From JBCDBY01 sp039182715 (GTDB taxonomy: Bacteria; Planctomycetota; PLA2), in NCBI GenBank assembly GCA_039182715.1, contig JBCDBY010000241.1, forward strand, positions 1 through 7,006: a stretch of 7,006 bases of DNA, in the 5' to 3' direction. Of this stretch, positions 1-5,759 are shown in pieces; the stretch's first letter is position 1, and each line of letters starts with the position of its first letter. The notes below the pieces were generated by a model. That model worked only from the letters and a program-made list of their open reading frames with translations, had not been told where the DNA came from and did no database searches. A program made the translations under genes and the position numbers.

Positions 1-254
1 CGAGCGCCGCGTCGAGGCGCGCGTTGCGCGGCTCCGGCGGAGCGGCCGCGTTCCGCGCGGCGTCCGCGAGGTTCTCGCAAGCTACGCCGCGCCCCGAACA
101 GCTCCGTCACGTCGCCCGCGGTCGAGCGGCCCGGCTCGATGCTTTCGAGCAGGCTCTCGTCGAGCGGTTCGTTCTCGGAGAAGCGCCCGGCGAAACGGCC
201 CGGCAGCAGGAGAGAGAAGCAGAAGAGAAGGGTCGCGATTCCCGGTCGGTGCAC
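1..254 (-). CDS. Partial exported/membrane protein with BamE/SmpA-like segment (runs off left edge, probable frame break)
   Basis: The reading starts at a GTG (254-252) and stays open to the window edge. Residues about 6-18 (GIATLLFCFSLLL) form a hydrophobic N-terminal segment, either an uncleaved anchor or a signal peptide; no lipobox is visible. Residues about 29-55 (EPLDESLLESIEPGRSTAGD then VTELFGA) resemble the opening of BamE/SmpA-type domains, where an I-x-P-G-x-(S/T) turn is followed by a helix and a G-A/P. Codon use looks like coding up to about position 95. Beyond it this frame becomes Arg-rich with many A/T third positions, while the frame one base later turns very G/C-rich at third positions, so an indel, degradation or misjoin near 85-95 is likely. 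The start is supported by TAGATT 6 nt upstream. The gene lies 28 bp downstream of the 283-1041 gene on the same strand but seems to have its own promoter. The BamE-like call is inference from a short match. Confidence 0.5.
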   Translation of the reverse strand, partial: MHRPGIATLLFCFSLLLPGRFAGRFSENEPLDESLLESIEPGRSTAGDVTELFGARRSLREPRGRRAERGRSAGAAQRAPRRGA

Positions 255-260
255 CGCGAA

Positions 261-266
261 AATCTA
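261..266 (-). promoter_or_regulatory. -10 hexamer TAGATT of a leaderless promoter
   Basis: On the minus strand TAGATT fits TANNNT and is followed by exactly 6 nt (TTCGCG) and the GTG at 254. Transcription starting about 6-7 nt after the hexamer would begin at the start codon itself. No Shine-Dalgarno sequence precedes the GTG. I see no convincing -35 box. Confidence 0.5.
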
Positions 267-282
267 ACAGCGCGGAGAGACC

Positions 283-1041
283 TTACCAGCGCAGCCCGAA
301 CATCAATGTCGCGCCCTGGAAACGGTACTCGGTGTCCTCGATGAGCGGATCCCCACCGAGCTGCGTGCGCCGGTCGAGCCAGGAGATGCTCCCGACGAAC
401 CGGCGGAACTGCGCGCGCAGACCCGCCTCGTACCCGTAGCCCCAGGAATTGGAGCTCACCTCGTTGCCGCTCACCTTGGTGCGGCCCCACCCGCCGCCAA
501 CGCGCCCGTTCCCGAAGAGCGACAGATTGAACTGCTTCGCCTTGATGACATCGACCTCCGCCTCGAGTTCGAAGCGGAAGCCGAGCGTCCAGGGCTCGGC
601 GTCGCCGCTCTGCGCCTTCTTGAGGTTGAGCTTGTCGAAGTAGATGCCCGGTCGCGCGTTGAAGCGCAGTCGTCGGTTCGGCCAGAGCGGCCGGTTCCCG
701 AAGAAGTAGATGTCGAGCCAGTCCGCCTTGGTCTCCGTCTCCCCCAGCGGATCGGTCGAGGACATCCAGTCGACCAGCAGGCTGGCCGGCCCGATGAAAC
801 CGAAGCGGTAGAGATTGGCGTTGCCCTCGTCCGTTCCGCCCCGCGCTCGATTGCGATACGAGAACTCGCCCGGTCCGCCGCCGGCGTAGCCGTAGATCAC
901 GGGGTGATCGACGTCGATCCAGATCGTCTTCTCACCGGAAATCTCGCGATCGAGCTCGCGCTCCCAGCGCGCCTTGTCCCGCTCCGGGTTGCTGAGCGCG
1001 CAGCCGGTCAGCGTCAGGAGGAGACACATCCAGGTCCGCAC
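283..1041 (-). CDS. Outer-membrane protein: lipoprotein signal plus probable beta-barrel with terminal Trp
   Basis: This is a 252-residue protein of unknown function, probably in the outer membrane. It begins with a GTG at 1041. A short basic N-terminus (VRTW) and a hydrophobic stretch lead to LTGC, a lipobox, with the acylated Cys at residue 14. Residues 15-40 are charged and helix-like. The rest shows alternating polar/hydrophobic strands with many Gly and aromatic residues (such as YGYAGGG near 50, LYRFGFIG near 77-84, LFGNGRVGGGWGR near 175-187 and GYGYEAGLRAQF near 201-212). It ends in LMFGLRW, with a C-terminal aromatic residue as in Bam-recognised barrels. The number of strands cannot be fixed by eye. 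A start at codon 5 (ATG) would leave too short a signal. It is divergent from the 1079 gene, 37 bp away. No enzyme motif is visible. Confidence 0.8.
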   Translation of the reverse strand: MRTWMCLLLTLTGCALSNPERDKARWERELDREISGEKTIWIDVDHPVIYGYAGGGPGEFSYRNRARGGTDEGNANLYRFGFIGPASLLVDWMSSTDPLGETETKADWLDIYFFGNRPLWPNRRLRFNARPGIYFDKLNLKKAQSGDAEPWTLGFRFELEAEVDVIKAKQFNLSLFGNGRVGGGWGRTKVSGNEVSSNSWGYGYEAGLRAQFRRFVGSISWLDRRTQLGGDPLIEDTEYRFQGATLMFGLRW

Positions 1042-1047
1042 ACGGGG

Positions 1048-1053
1048 ATTGTA
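1048..1053 (-). promoter_or_regulatory. -10 hexamer TACAAT of a leaderless promoter
   Basis: TACAAT on the minus strand matches the sigma-70 consensus TATAAT at five of six bases. It is followed by 6 nt (CCCCGT) and the GTG at 1041. No ribosome-binding purine tract lies between hexamer and start codon, which points to a leaderless transcript. It also supports GTG 1041 over the ATG four codons further in. Confidence 0.6.
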
Positions 1054-1066
1054 GGGAAGCGCGCGC

Positions 1067-1072
1067 TAGACT
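1067..1072 (+). promoter_or_regulatory. -10 hexamer TAGACT of a leaderless promoter
   Basis: TAGACT fits TANNNT and is followed by 6 nt (GCTTGC) and the ATG at 1079. No Shine-Dalgarno sequence is present. The hexamer lies 13 bp from the oppositely facing TACAAT at 1048-1053, so the two divergent promoters occupy the same 37-bp gap and polymerases would compete for it. Confidence 0.55.
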
Positions 1073-1078
1073 GCTTGC

Positions 1079-1810
1079 ATGCGATGGATGGCGCTGCTGC
1101 TCCTTTTCGTCCTGCCCCTTTCCGCCGACGAAGGCGAAAAGAAGAAGGAAGAGGAAGTCAGCAAGGAAAGGCGCGAAGCCGTGCGTCGCTTCTCGAAGGC
1201 GCAACAGACCAACCGCCGCAAGTTCCACGGACACCGCTGGACGAAGACGGAAGAGGCGCGTCTCAACCGGGAACCGCGAGCGCGCCGGAGCTTCCTCATG
1301 TCCCTCGACAAGGAAGGCAAGCTCGGTTCGATCCTGCGCAGCTCCGTCCGCATCCAGTCCCGGAACCCGAAGCTGCGCATGGCGGTGACCGACGCGGACC
1401 GCAAGGCGGAGCGCGAGCTCATCCAGTGGGTCGAGGCGGCCGAGAAGGTCATCAACCAGTACGTCTACTACGAGACGAACGCCATGGCGCGCATGCTGCT
1501 GACCGCCGAAGTCGTCGATGGCCGCGGCGCATTCGAGAAGACCTTCCAGGCGACGGGCCGCGGCCTGATCGCCCGCGGCGACCTGGTTCGCGTCTGGCTC
1601 GATCCGGAGTCGCTCGAACCGCTGCGCCTCGAGTACCACGCGCGCGTCGCCGGCACGCAGGTGACCGGCTGGGTCACCTACCGTCGGCACAAGGCGACCG
1701 GCGGCTATTTCCCCGATCGCTCCCAGCTCGACTGCCGTGCGCGCAACATCCAGCTCATCTTGCGCAACACGACGCCGGTCTCGACGACGCCGACGCGAGC
1801 GGCCAAGTAG
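1079..1810 (+). CDS. Secreted protein of unknown function
   Basis: The 243-residue product starts with a clear signal peptide: MRWMALLLLFVLPLSA, with cleavage likely after Ala16. A highly charged Lys/Glu-rich segment follows (about 17-36). Residues about 37-125 are basic and probably helical. Residues about 138-232 look beta-rich, with a stretch at about 161-190 (RGLIARGDLVRVWLDPESLE then PLRLEYHARV) that recalls the sheet of LolA-like or outer-membrane lipoprotein-sorting folds, where the protein reads as a half-barrel with a D-P-x-(T/S) turn. That fold is a guess and I do not recognise the family. There is no lipobox and no catalytic motif. The C-terminal tail is Thr/Pro-rich (TTPVSTTPT). 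The gene is monocistronic, divergent from 283-1041 and convergent with the helicase gene. A periplasmic location is the most likely. Confidence 0.75.
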   Translation: MRWMALLLLFVLPLSADEGEKKKEEEVSKERREAVRRFSKAQQTNRRKFHGHRWTKTEEARLNREPRARRSFLMSLDKEGKLGSILRSSVRIQSRNPKLRMAVTDADRKAERELIQWVEAAEKVINQYVYYETNAMARMLLTAEVVDGRGAFEKTFQATGRGLIARGDLVRVWLDPESLEPLRLEYHARVAGTQVTGWVTYRRHKATGGYFPDRSQLDCRARNIQLILRNTTPVSTTPTRAAK

Positions 1811-1818
1811 GCGCCAAC

Positions 1819-1884
1819 TCCGGGGACTATTCCGGGGACTATTCCGGGGACTATTCCGGGGACTACTCCGGGGACTACTCCGGG
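1819..1884. repeat. 12-bp tandem repeat, five full units plus a half unit
   Basis: Units TCCGGGGACTAT begin at 1819, 1831 and 1843; TCCGGGGACTAC begins at 1855 and 1867; a partial TCCGGG follows at 1879-1884. The only variation is the last base of the unit (T or C). The array fills the gap between the 1079-1810 gene and the helicase and overlaps the helicase's last two codons and stop. Read as plus-strand RNA, each CCGGGGACUAUUCCGG can fold into a six-pair stem (four G-C and two G-U pairs) with an ACUA loop; the minus-strand version loses the two G-U pairs to A-C mismatches. There is no U-tract, so a classical terminator is not supported. In the helicase frame each unit carries a TAG. Confidence 0.9.
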
Positions 1885-3314
1885 CGACGGCGGCGGCGAC
1901 GACGGCGACGCGGCTTGTCCTCGCCGTCCGAGGAGCGCTCCTTGCCCGATTCGCGCTCCGGCTTCGGCTGCGAGAGTTCCTCGGCATCGTGGACCGCGCG
2001 CTGGTAGTAGGAGTCGACGAGCATGGCGATCAGCGCCGCCGAGTCCTCGTCCTCGCTCAGGCTTTTCACGAGCGGCAGGAAGCGCTGCAGCCGCTCGCGA
2101 TGGAGCGAGTCGAGTTCGCGCAGACGCGCTTCCATGAGCGCGATGGCGCGCTGGGTGACGACCTCCGAGACCTCCTCGTCGGTCGGCAATTCGCGTTCTT
2201 CCATGTCGATCTTGTACTGCTTGGCGATGCGGTTGAGTTCCATGATCTCGGGACCCGCCACCAGCGTGATCGCCTCGCCGCTGGCGCCCGCGCGGCCGGT
2301 GCGGCCGGCGCGATGGATGTAGGCCTCGGGATCCTCGGGCGGCTCGTACTGGAAGACGTGGCTCAGCTCCGGAATGTCGATGCCGCGCGCCGCGACGTCG
2401 GTCGCGACCAGAAAGCGCAGGTTGCCGTCGCGCACCCGGTTCAGCACGCGCTCGCGCGCGCTCTGCCCCAGATCCGAGGAGAGCGCGTCGGCGTCGTAGC
2501 CGAAGTTCTGCAGCACCGTCGCGACGTAGGTCACCGTATTCCGCCGGTTGCAGAAGATGAGCGCGGCCATCGGGTTCTCGATCTCGAGAATGCGCAGCAG
2601 GCAGCGGTCCTTCTTCATCGCCGGCACCTCGTAGAACATGTGCGCCACCTCGGTGACGTGCACGTGGTCCTTCGAGAGCGAGATCGTCTCCGGATCCTCC
2701 AGGAACCGGTTGGCGAGACTCAGCACGTGGTGCGGGAAGGTCGCCGAGAACATCGACGCGTGCACCTTGTGCTTCGGCAGGAAGGACTTCACCCGCATCA
2801 TGTCGGGCAGAAATCCCATCGAGAGCATGCGGTCCGCCTCGTCGAAGACGAGCATCTTGAGCTCGTCGAGCTTGAGCGTCCCGCGAATGAGATGGTCGAG
2901 CACGCGTCCCGGCGTGCCCACGACGAGCTGCGAGCCGCGCTGGAAGGCGTCGAGCTGCTTTTTGTAGCGCGTCCCGCCGTAGACCGCGACGGTCCGCACG
3001 GTGTCGTCGCCGCTGAGCATCTCCGCCTGCTCGGCCACCTGCTTGGCGAGCTCGCGCGTCGGCACCAGGACGAGCGCCTGGCAGGCGCGGCTGGACGTGT
3101 CCAGTCGCTCCAGCATGGGCAAGACGAAGGCGCCGGTCTTGCCGCTTCCGGTCCGCGCCTGCGCGCGCAGGTCGCGCCCCGCCAGCAGGTAGGGGATCGA
3201 CCGCGCCTGCACCGGCATCAGCTGCGTCCAGCCGGCCCGCTCGGTCGCCTCCCGCAGCGAGGCGGGCAGCGTTTCGAGCGTGGCTTCGGCCAATTCATCG
3301 GTCGGTTGCGACAT
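1875..3314 (-). CDS. DEAD-box ATP-dependent RNA helicase
   Basis: An ATP-dependent RNA-unwinding enzyme of helicase superfamily 2, 479 residues, cytoplasmic. The full motif set is present in order: Q motif with Gln36 in MPVQ, motif I ARTGSGKT (53-60), Ia PTRELA (85-90), GG (113-114), Ib TPGR (134-137), II DEAD (158-161), III SAT (190-192), V ATDVAARGID (304-313) and VI HRAGRTGRAG (334-343). A helical extension (about 355-450) leads to a charged tail ending in nine Arg (469-477) and Pro-Glu, a typical RNA-binding extension. Family roles are ribosome assembly and mRNA decay or cold adaptation; which subgroup (RhlE-, CsdA- or DbpA-like) cannot be decided here. Start MSQPTDEL at 3314 is preferred because TACTCT lies 8 nt upstream. 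An ATG six codons earlier (3332) is possible but would nearly abut the divergent gene. The frame stays open much further upstream, which is antisense to the deacetylase gene and not coding. Confidence 0.95.
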   Translation of the reverse strand: MSQPTDELAEATLETLPASLREATERAGWTQLMPVQARSIPYLLAGRDLRAQARTGSGKTGAFVLPMLERLDTSSRACQALVLVPTRELAKQVAEQAEMLSGDDTVRTVAVYGGTRYKKQLDAFQRGSQLVVGTPGRVLDHLIRGTLKLDELKMLVFDEADRMLSMGFLPDMMRVKSFLPKHKVHASMFSATFPHHVLSLANRFLEDPETISLSKDHVHVTEVAHMFYEVPAMKKDRCLLRILEIENPMAALIFCNRRNTVTYVATVLQNFGYDADALSSDLGQSARERVLNRVRDGNLRFLVATDVAARGIDIPELSHVFQYEPPEDPEAYIHRAGRTGRAGASGEAITLVAGPEIMELNRIAKQYKIDMEERELPTDEEVSEVVTQRAIALMEARLRELDSLHRERLQRFLPLVKSLSEDEDSAALIAMLVDSYYQRAVHDAEELSQPKPERESGKERSSDGEDKPRRRRRRRRRPE

Positions 3315-3322
3315 GGACGCGG

Positions 3323-3328
3323 AGAGTA
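3323..3328 (-). promoter_or_regulatory. Putative -10 hexamer TACTCT for the helicase
   Basis: TACTCT on the minus strand fits TANNNT and lies 8 nt before the ATG at 3314. It is the weakest of the set, both in sequence and in spacing. It shares the TA at 3327-3328 with the opposing TAGCAT hexamer. No Shine-Dalgarno sequence lies between it and the start. Confidence 0.35.
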
Positions 3329-3332
3329 GCAT
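3327..3332 (+). promoter_or_regulatory. -10 hexamer TAGCAT of a leaderless promoter
   Basis: TAGCAT fits TANNNT and is followed by 6 nt (TCCCCC) and the ATG at 3339. The only purine-rich tract (GGAGAG at 3321-3326) lies upstream of the hexamer and so would not be in the transcript. Upstream, TTGCGA at 3306-3311 matches a -35 consensus at four of six bases, but the 15-bp spacing is short. Confidence 0.5.
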
Positions 3333-3338
3333 TCCCCC

Positions 3339-4100
3339 ATGCCCCGAATCGAGGAAGCGAGCGCGCTGCGCGCACTTTCGGAGCGCGCGCGGCGGATCCT
3401 GGCAATCTTTCCGCATCCGGACGACGAGTCGTACGGGCCCGCGGGCACGCTCGCGCGCTATCGCGACGACGCCGACACCGCGACGGCGGTCTTCATCCTG
3501 ACGCGCGGCGAGGCCTCCTCGATGGGCCCCCAGCGCGGCTTGTCGCCCGACGAGGTCGCGGCCCTGCGGCGCACGCGCCTCGACGCGGTGGACCGCCACC
3601 TCGGGCTGGATGCCCTCCTGATCGGGTCGCTGCCCGATTCCGGCATGCAGTACCGCCCGTGGACCGAGCTCGTCGCGACGATCGAGGCGGCGGTCGACGC
3701 CTTTCGTCCGCACGTGGTCATCGCGCACGATCCGCGCGGGGTGAACGCCCATCCCGATCACGTCGCCGCGCATTGGGCGATCCGCGGCGTGCTCGCCGAG
3801 CGGCCGGACATCCGCCTCGCCATGCTCGCCTACCGCCAGGATGACGCCGACGCCGTCGCGCCGCGGCTGCTGTTCCCGACGCCCGATGCACGCATCGACT
3901 GCGTCATCGACCTCACCGAAGCGGAGATCGAGGCGAAGCAGCGCGCGCTCGACGAACACGAAGCGCTCGTCACGCTCCGCGACGACGGCAGCGATCGCAT
4001 CCACCGTCCCGCGCAGGAGCGCTATGACTTCCTCGGCGAGCGGATCGACCTGCCCGCCGCGGATCTCTTCGCCGGCTACTCCTTCGGGAACCGGACGTAG
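3339..4100 (+). CDS. PIG-L/LmbE-family zinc-dependent N-deacetylase
   Basis: A 253-residue hydrolase of the PIG-L (LmbE-like) family, whose members remove acetyl groups from N-acetylglucosamine-type substrates (as in GPI, mycothiol and bacillithiol synthesis). The metal site is visible: HPDDE at residues 26-30, where His26 and Asp29 are expected zinc ligands and Asp28 the general base, and HPDH at 138-141, where His141 is the third ligand. The segment FILTRGEAS (52-60) after the second strand is also typical. The size is normal and the N-terminus has no signal peptide, so the enzyme is cytoplasmic. Neighbours give no pathway clue, so the substrate is unknown. Start at 3339 is supported by the HPDDE position and by TAGCAT 6 nt upstream. 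The 3' end overlaps the convergent lipoprotein gene by 25 bp. Confidence 0.93.
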   Translation: MPRIEEASALRALSERARRILAIFPHPDDESYGPAGTLARYRDDADTATAVFILTRGEASSMGPQRGLSPDEVAALRRTRLDAVDRHLGLDALLIGSLPDSGMQYRPWTELVATIEAAVDAFRPHVVIAHDPRGVNAHPDHVAAHWAIRGVLAERPDIRLAMLAYRQDDADAVAPRLLFPTPDARIDCVIDLTEAEIEAKQRALDEHEALVTLRDDGSDRIHRPAQERYDFLGERIDLPAADLFAGYSFGNRT

Positions 4101-4624
4101 TCAGGGAGTTCGGGACGCTGCACGCGCTGCCATCCGGTCGCGCGGATGGAGACGTTGCCGAACTCGTCCTTCTCCACCTTGCCCTTGACCACCAGGTGGT
4201 CGAGCAGGCGAAGACCCTCCATCTTCGGCATGCGCGCCGGCTTTCCGTCCTCGTCGAAAAACGTCACCACGAGCGTGTGGCGCTGCCGCTCCTCGGGCGG
4301 ATCACAGCAGTAGTCCCACGGCGTCGGGCACTTGTCTTCCTTGTTCAGCTCGCCGCAGTAGTCGAGCGAGAGATCCATCATTTTGAACGATGCGAACCCG
4401 CTGACGAGGTACCAGACGCGGCCTTCCACCACCGCTTCATCCAGCGGCGCGGCATCCTTCGCGCCGAGAATCGTCATCGGCTTGCCGGCGTCTCCGGTCA
4501 GTTCGAACGATGCGAACGACGGCCCGGACGAAGCGGCGGCCGAAGCCCCAGTCGAAGGGACGGGCTCCTCCGCCGCGCAAGCAAGCAGGGCGAGGAACGG
4601 AATCAAGGCGAGGTACTTCATCAT
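4076..4624 (-). CDS. Cys-rich lipoprotein, last gene of the ABC operon (possible OB-fold)
   Basis: A 182-residue lipoprotein. MMKYLALIPFLALLAC carries a lipobox (LLAC) with Cys16 as lipidation site. A low-complexity Ala/Ser linker follows (about 17-37), then a compact domain (about 38-180). This domain has VEGRVWYLVSGFASFKMMDL (66-85), a Cys cluster at 90, 99, 106 and 107 (C-x8-C-x6-CC, within CPTPWDYCCDPP), and a later strand pair (HTLVVTFFDEDG at 116-127, DHLVVKGKVEK at 142-152). The alternation suggests an OB-fold-like barrel with a Cys-bearing insert that could bind metal or form disulfides; that is inference. I recall similar PWDYCC proteins from Planctomycetota but do not know a function. 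Start and permease stop overlap as ATGA, and the Met at 4621 is the better-spaced alternative; both give the same mature protein. It probably works with the adjoining ABC permeases at the membrane. Confidence 0.85.
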   Translation of the reverse strand: MMKYLALIPFLALLACAAEEPVPSTGASAAASSGPSFASFELTGDAGKPMTILGAKDAAPLDEAVVEGRVWYLVSGFASFKMMDLSLDYCGELNKEDKCPTPWDYCCDPPEERQRHTLVVTFFDEDGKPARMPKMEGLRLLDHLVVKGKVEKDEFGNVSIRATGWQRVQRPELPDYVRFPKE

Positions 4625-5757
4625 TTGCCTCCCAGGGCATCCACCAAAGGCATGCGGACGGCACGCCAGGCGGGCACCACGCCCCCCAGCGTACCGGCCA
4701 CCAGGGCCGCCGCGAGACCGAGGGCGCGCTGCGGCATGGCCAGTTCGATCCGAAAAGCGCCCATCGGGAAACGGATGGGCAGGTCTCCCACCGCCAACGC
4801 GGCAGCGAGACCCAGAGCAGCGCCGAAGAACGCCACGAGCAGCGCCTCCTGCACCAGCGCGACGCCGACCGCCCACGGCGCGTAGCCGATGGCCCGGAGC
4901 GTCGCGAGTTCCCGGCCGCGCGCGATCACGGCGGCAAACATCGTGTTGGCGCATGCGAAGCCGGCCCCCACGAGCACGAGCATCGCCATCCAGTGCGCAA
5001 GCGCCACGATCGGCTCGAGGCCGCGCTCCAGTTCGCCCATCAGCTCCCGCTCCGGCATGGCGGCAACCTCGAGGTCGAGGCGCTGCGCCGTGAAGAGGTC
5101 GATCTCGTCGTAGCGGGACGGGTCCGCGAGGCGCACGACCACGCAGGAGACGTCCTCCCGGCGCGTGGCCAGCATGACGTCCTCCAACCGCGCCCACATC
5201 TCCGCCTCGAGGATCGTGCCGGGTGCAGCGAAGCGGCCGACGATCGTCCACGTGCGGCCCTCCAGCTCGAGCGTGCGGCCGACGTCCATCTCCTCGGGCG
5301 TCAGGCCCATGCGCGTGGCGACGAGACCTCCCGCCATGAGTTCGAACGGGCCGCGCGGCTCGCGGCCCTCGATCACGGTGACCTGCGGGTGCACGAGGTA
5401 GGCGGCGGACGTGACGCCGCGGAAGAGCCCCACACGGTTCCCGCTGCGCGTCGCGATGTGCAGCTCGACCGAGGCGGCTCGCTCGCCGTCCACCGTCAGC
5501 ACGCCCGGGACCGACGCCGCGGCATTCTCCGCCGCGCCGCGCGGCACGACGGACCGCACGAGGTCGACCTCGGAGGACGTGCCGAGCAGGACCACGACGT
5601 CGTCCCGCGCCGTTTCGCCCGCCGCCCCGGCCAGCTCGTCGGCGAACGAAGTCATGATGATCACGAGCAGGGTCGTCAAGCCGATGCCAAGCACCGTCAC
5701 GAGCGTGCGCGCGCGGCGGCGGGTGAGGTTGCGAAGCGCATATTGCAGCGGCAGCAT
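4621..5757 (-). CDS. ABC transporter permease, FtsX/MacB-LolC type (second permease)
   Basis: A 378-residue inner-membrane permease of the type VII (mechanotransmission) ABC class. Topology is standard: TM1 at about 18-37 after a basic leader (LRNLTRRRART), a large periplasmic domain (about 40-250), then TM2 (about 252-277), TM3 (about 295-323) and TM4 (about 344-363). After TM2 comes RGRELATLRAIGY (280-292), the conserved FtsX-domain cytoplasmic loop that contacts the ATPase. After TM4, PAWRAVRMPLVDAL (362-375) is the usual C-terminal signature. Family members export lipoproteins, peptides or drugs, or drive envelope enzymes; no adaptor gene is visible here, and the substrate is unknown. The start is fixed by AAGGAGG 7 nt upstream, which sits inside the last codons of the preceding permease. 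Only 2 bp separate the two permease genes, and the 3' end overlaps the lipoprotein start. Confidence 0.93.
   Translation of the reverse strand: MLPLQYALRNLTRRRARTLVTVLGIGLTTLLVIIMTSFADELAGAAGETARDDVVVLLGTSSEVDLVRSVVPRGAAENAAASVPGVLTVDGERAASVELHIATRSGNRVGLFRGVTSAAYLVHPQVTVIEGREPRGPFELMAGGLVATRMGLTPEEMDVGRTLELEGRTWTIVGRFAAPGTILEAEMWARLEDVMLATRREDVSCVVVRLADPSRYDEIDLFTAQRLDLEVAAMPERELMGELERGLEPIVALAHWMAMLVLVGAGFACANTMFAAVIARGRELATLRAIGYAPWAVGVALVQEALLVAFFGAALGLAAALAVGDLPIRFPMGAFRIELAMPQRALGLAAALVAGTLGGVVPAWRAVRMPLVDALGGK
4628..4633 (-). promoter_or_regulatory. Shine-Dalgarno GGGAGG for the lipoprotein
   Basis: GGGAGG lies inside the 3' end of the permease gene, 3 nt before the first ATG (4624) and 6 nt before the second (4621). 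The spacing favours 4621 as the real start. Confidence 0.6.
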
Positions 5758-5759
5758 CG

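Noticed and set aside
1819..1884. CRISPR array
   Set aside because: The units are 12 bp and directly adjacent, with no spacers.
3321..3326. GGAGAG as a Shine-Dalgarno for the deacetylase
   Set aside because: It ends 12 nt before the ATG, which is distant, and lies upstream of the -10 hexamer, so it would not be in the transcript.
1737..3329. A 530-codon open frame on the plus strand
   Set aside because: It runs antisense to the helicase, whose motifs are all intact, and reads as His/Arg/Val-rich shadow protein. Long antisense frames are common at this G+C.
3315..4004. Long upstream extension of the helicase frame
   Set aside because: It is antisense to the deacetylase, which has a full zinc site. 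The helicase N-terminus has normal length from 3314.
4385..4517. 13-bp direct repeat GAACGATGCGAAC at 4385-4397 and 4505-4517
   Set aside because: Both copies encode Phe-Ala-Ser-Phe in the lipoprotein, so repeated peptide plus shared codon use is enough to explain it. Nothing else marks it as a regulatory or mobile sequence.
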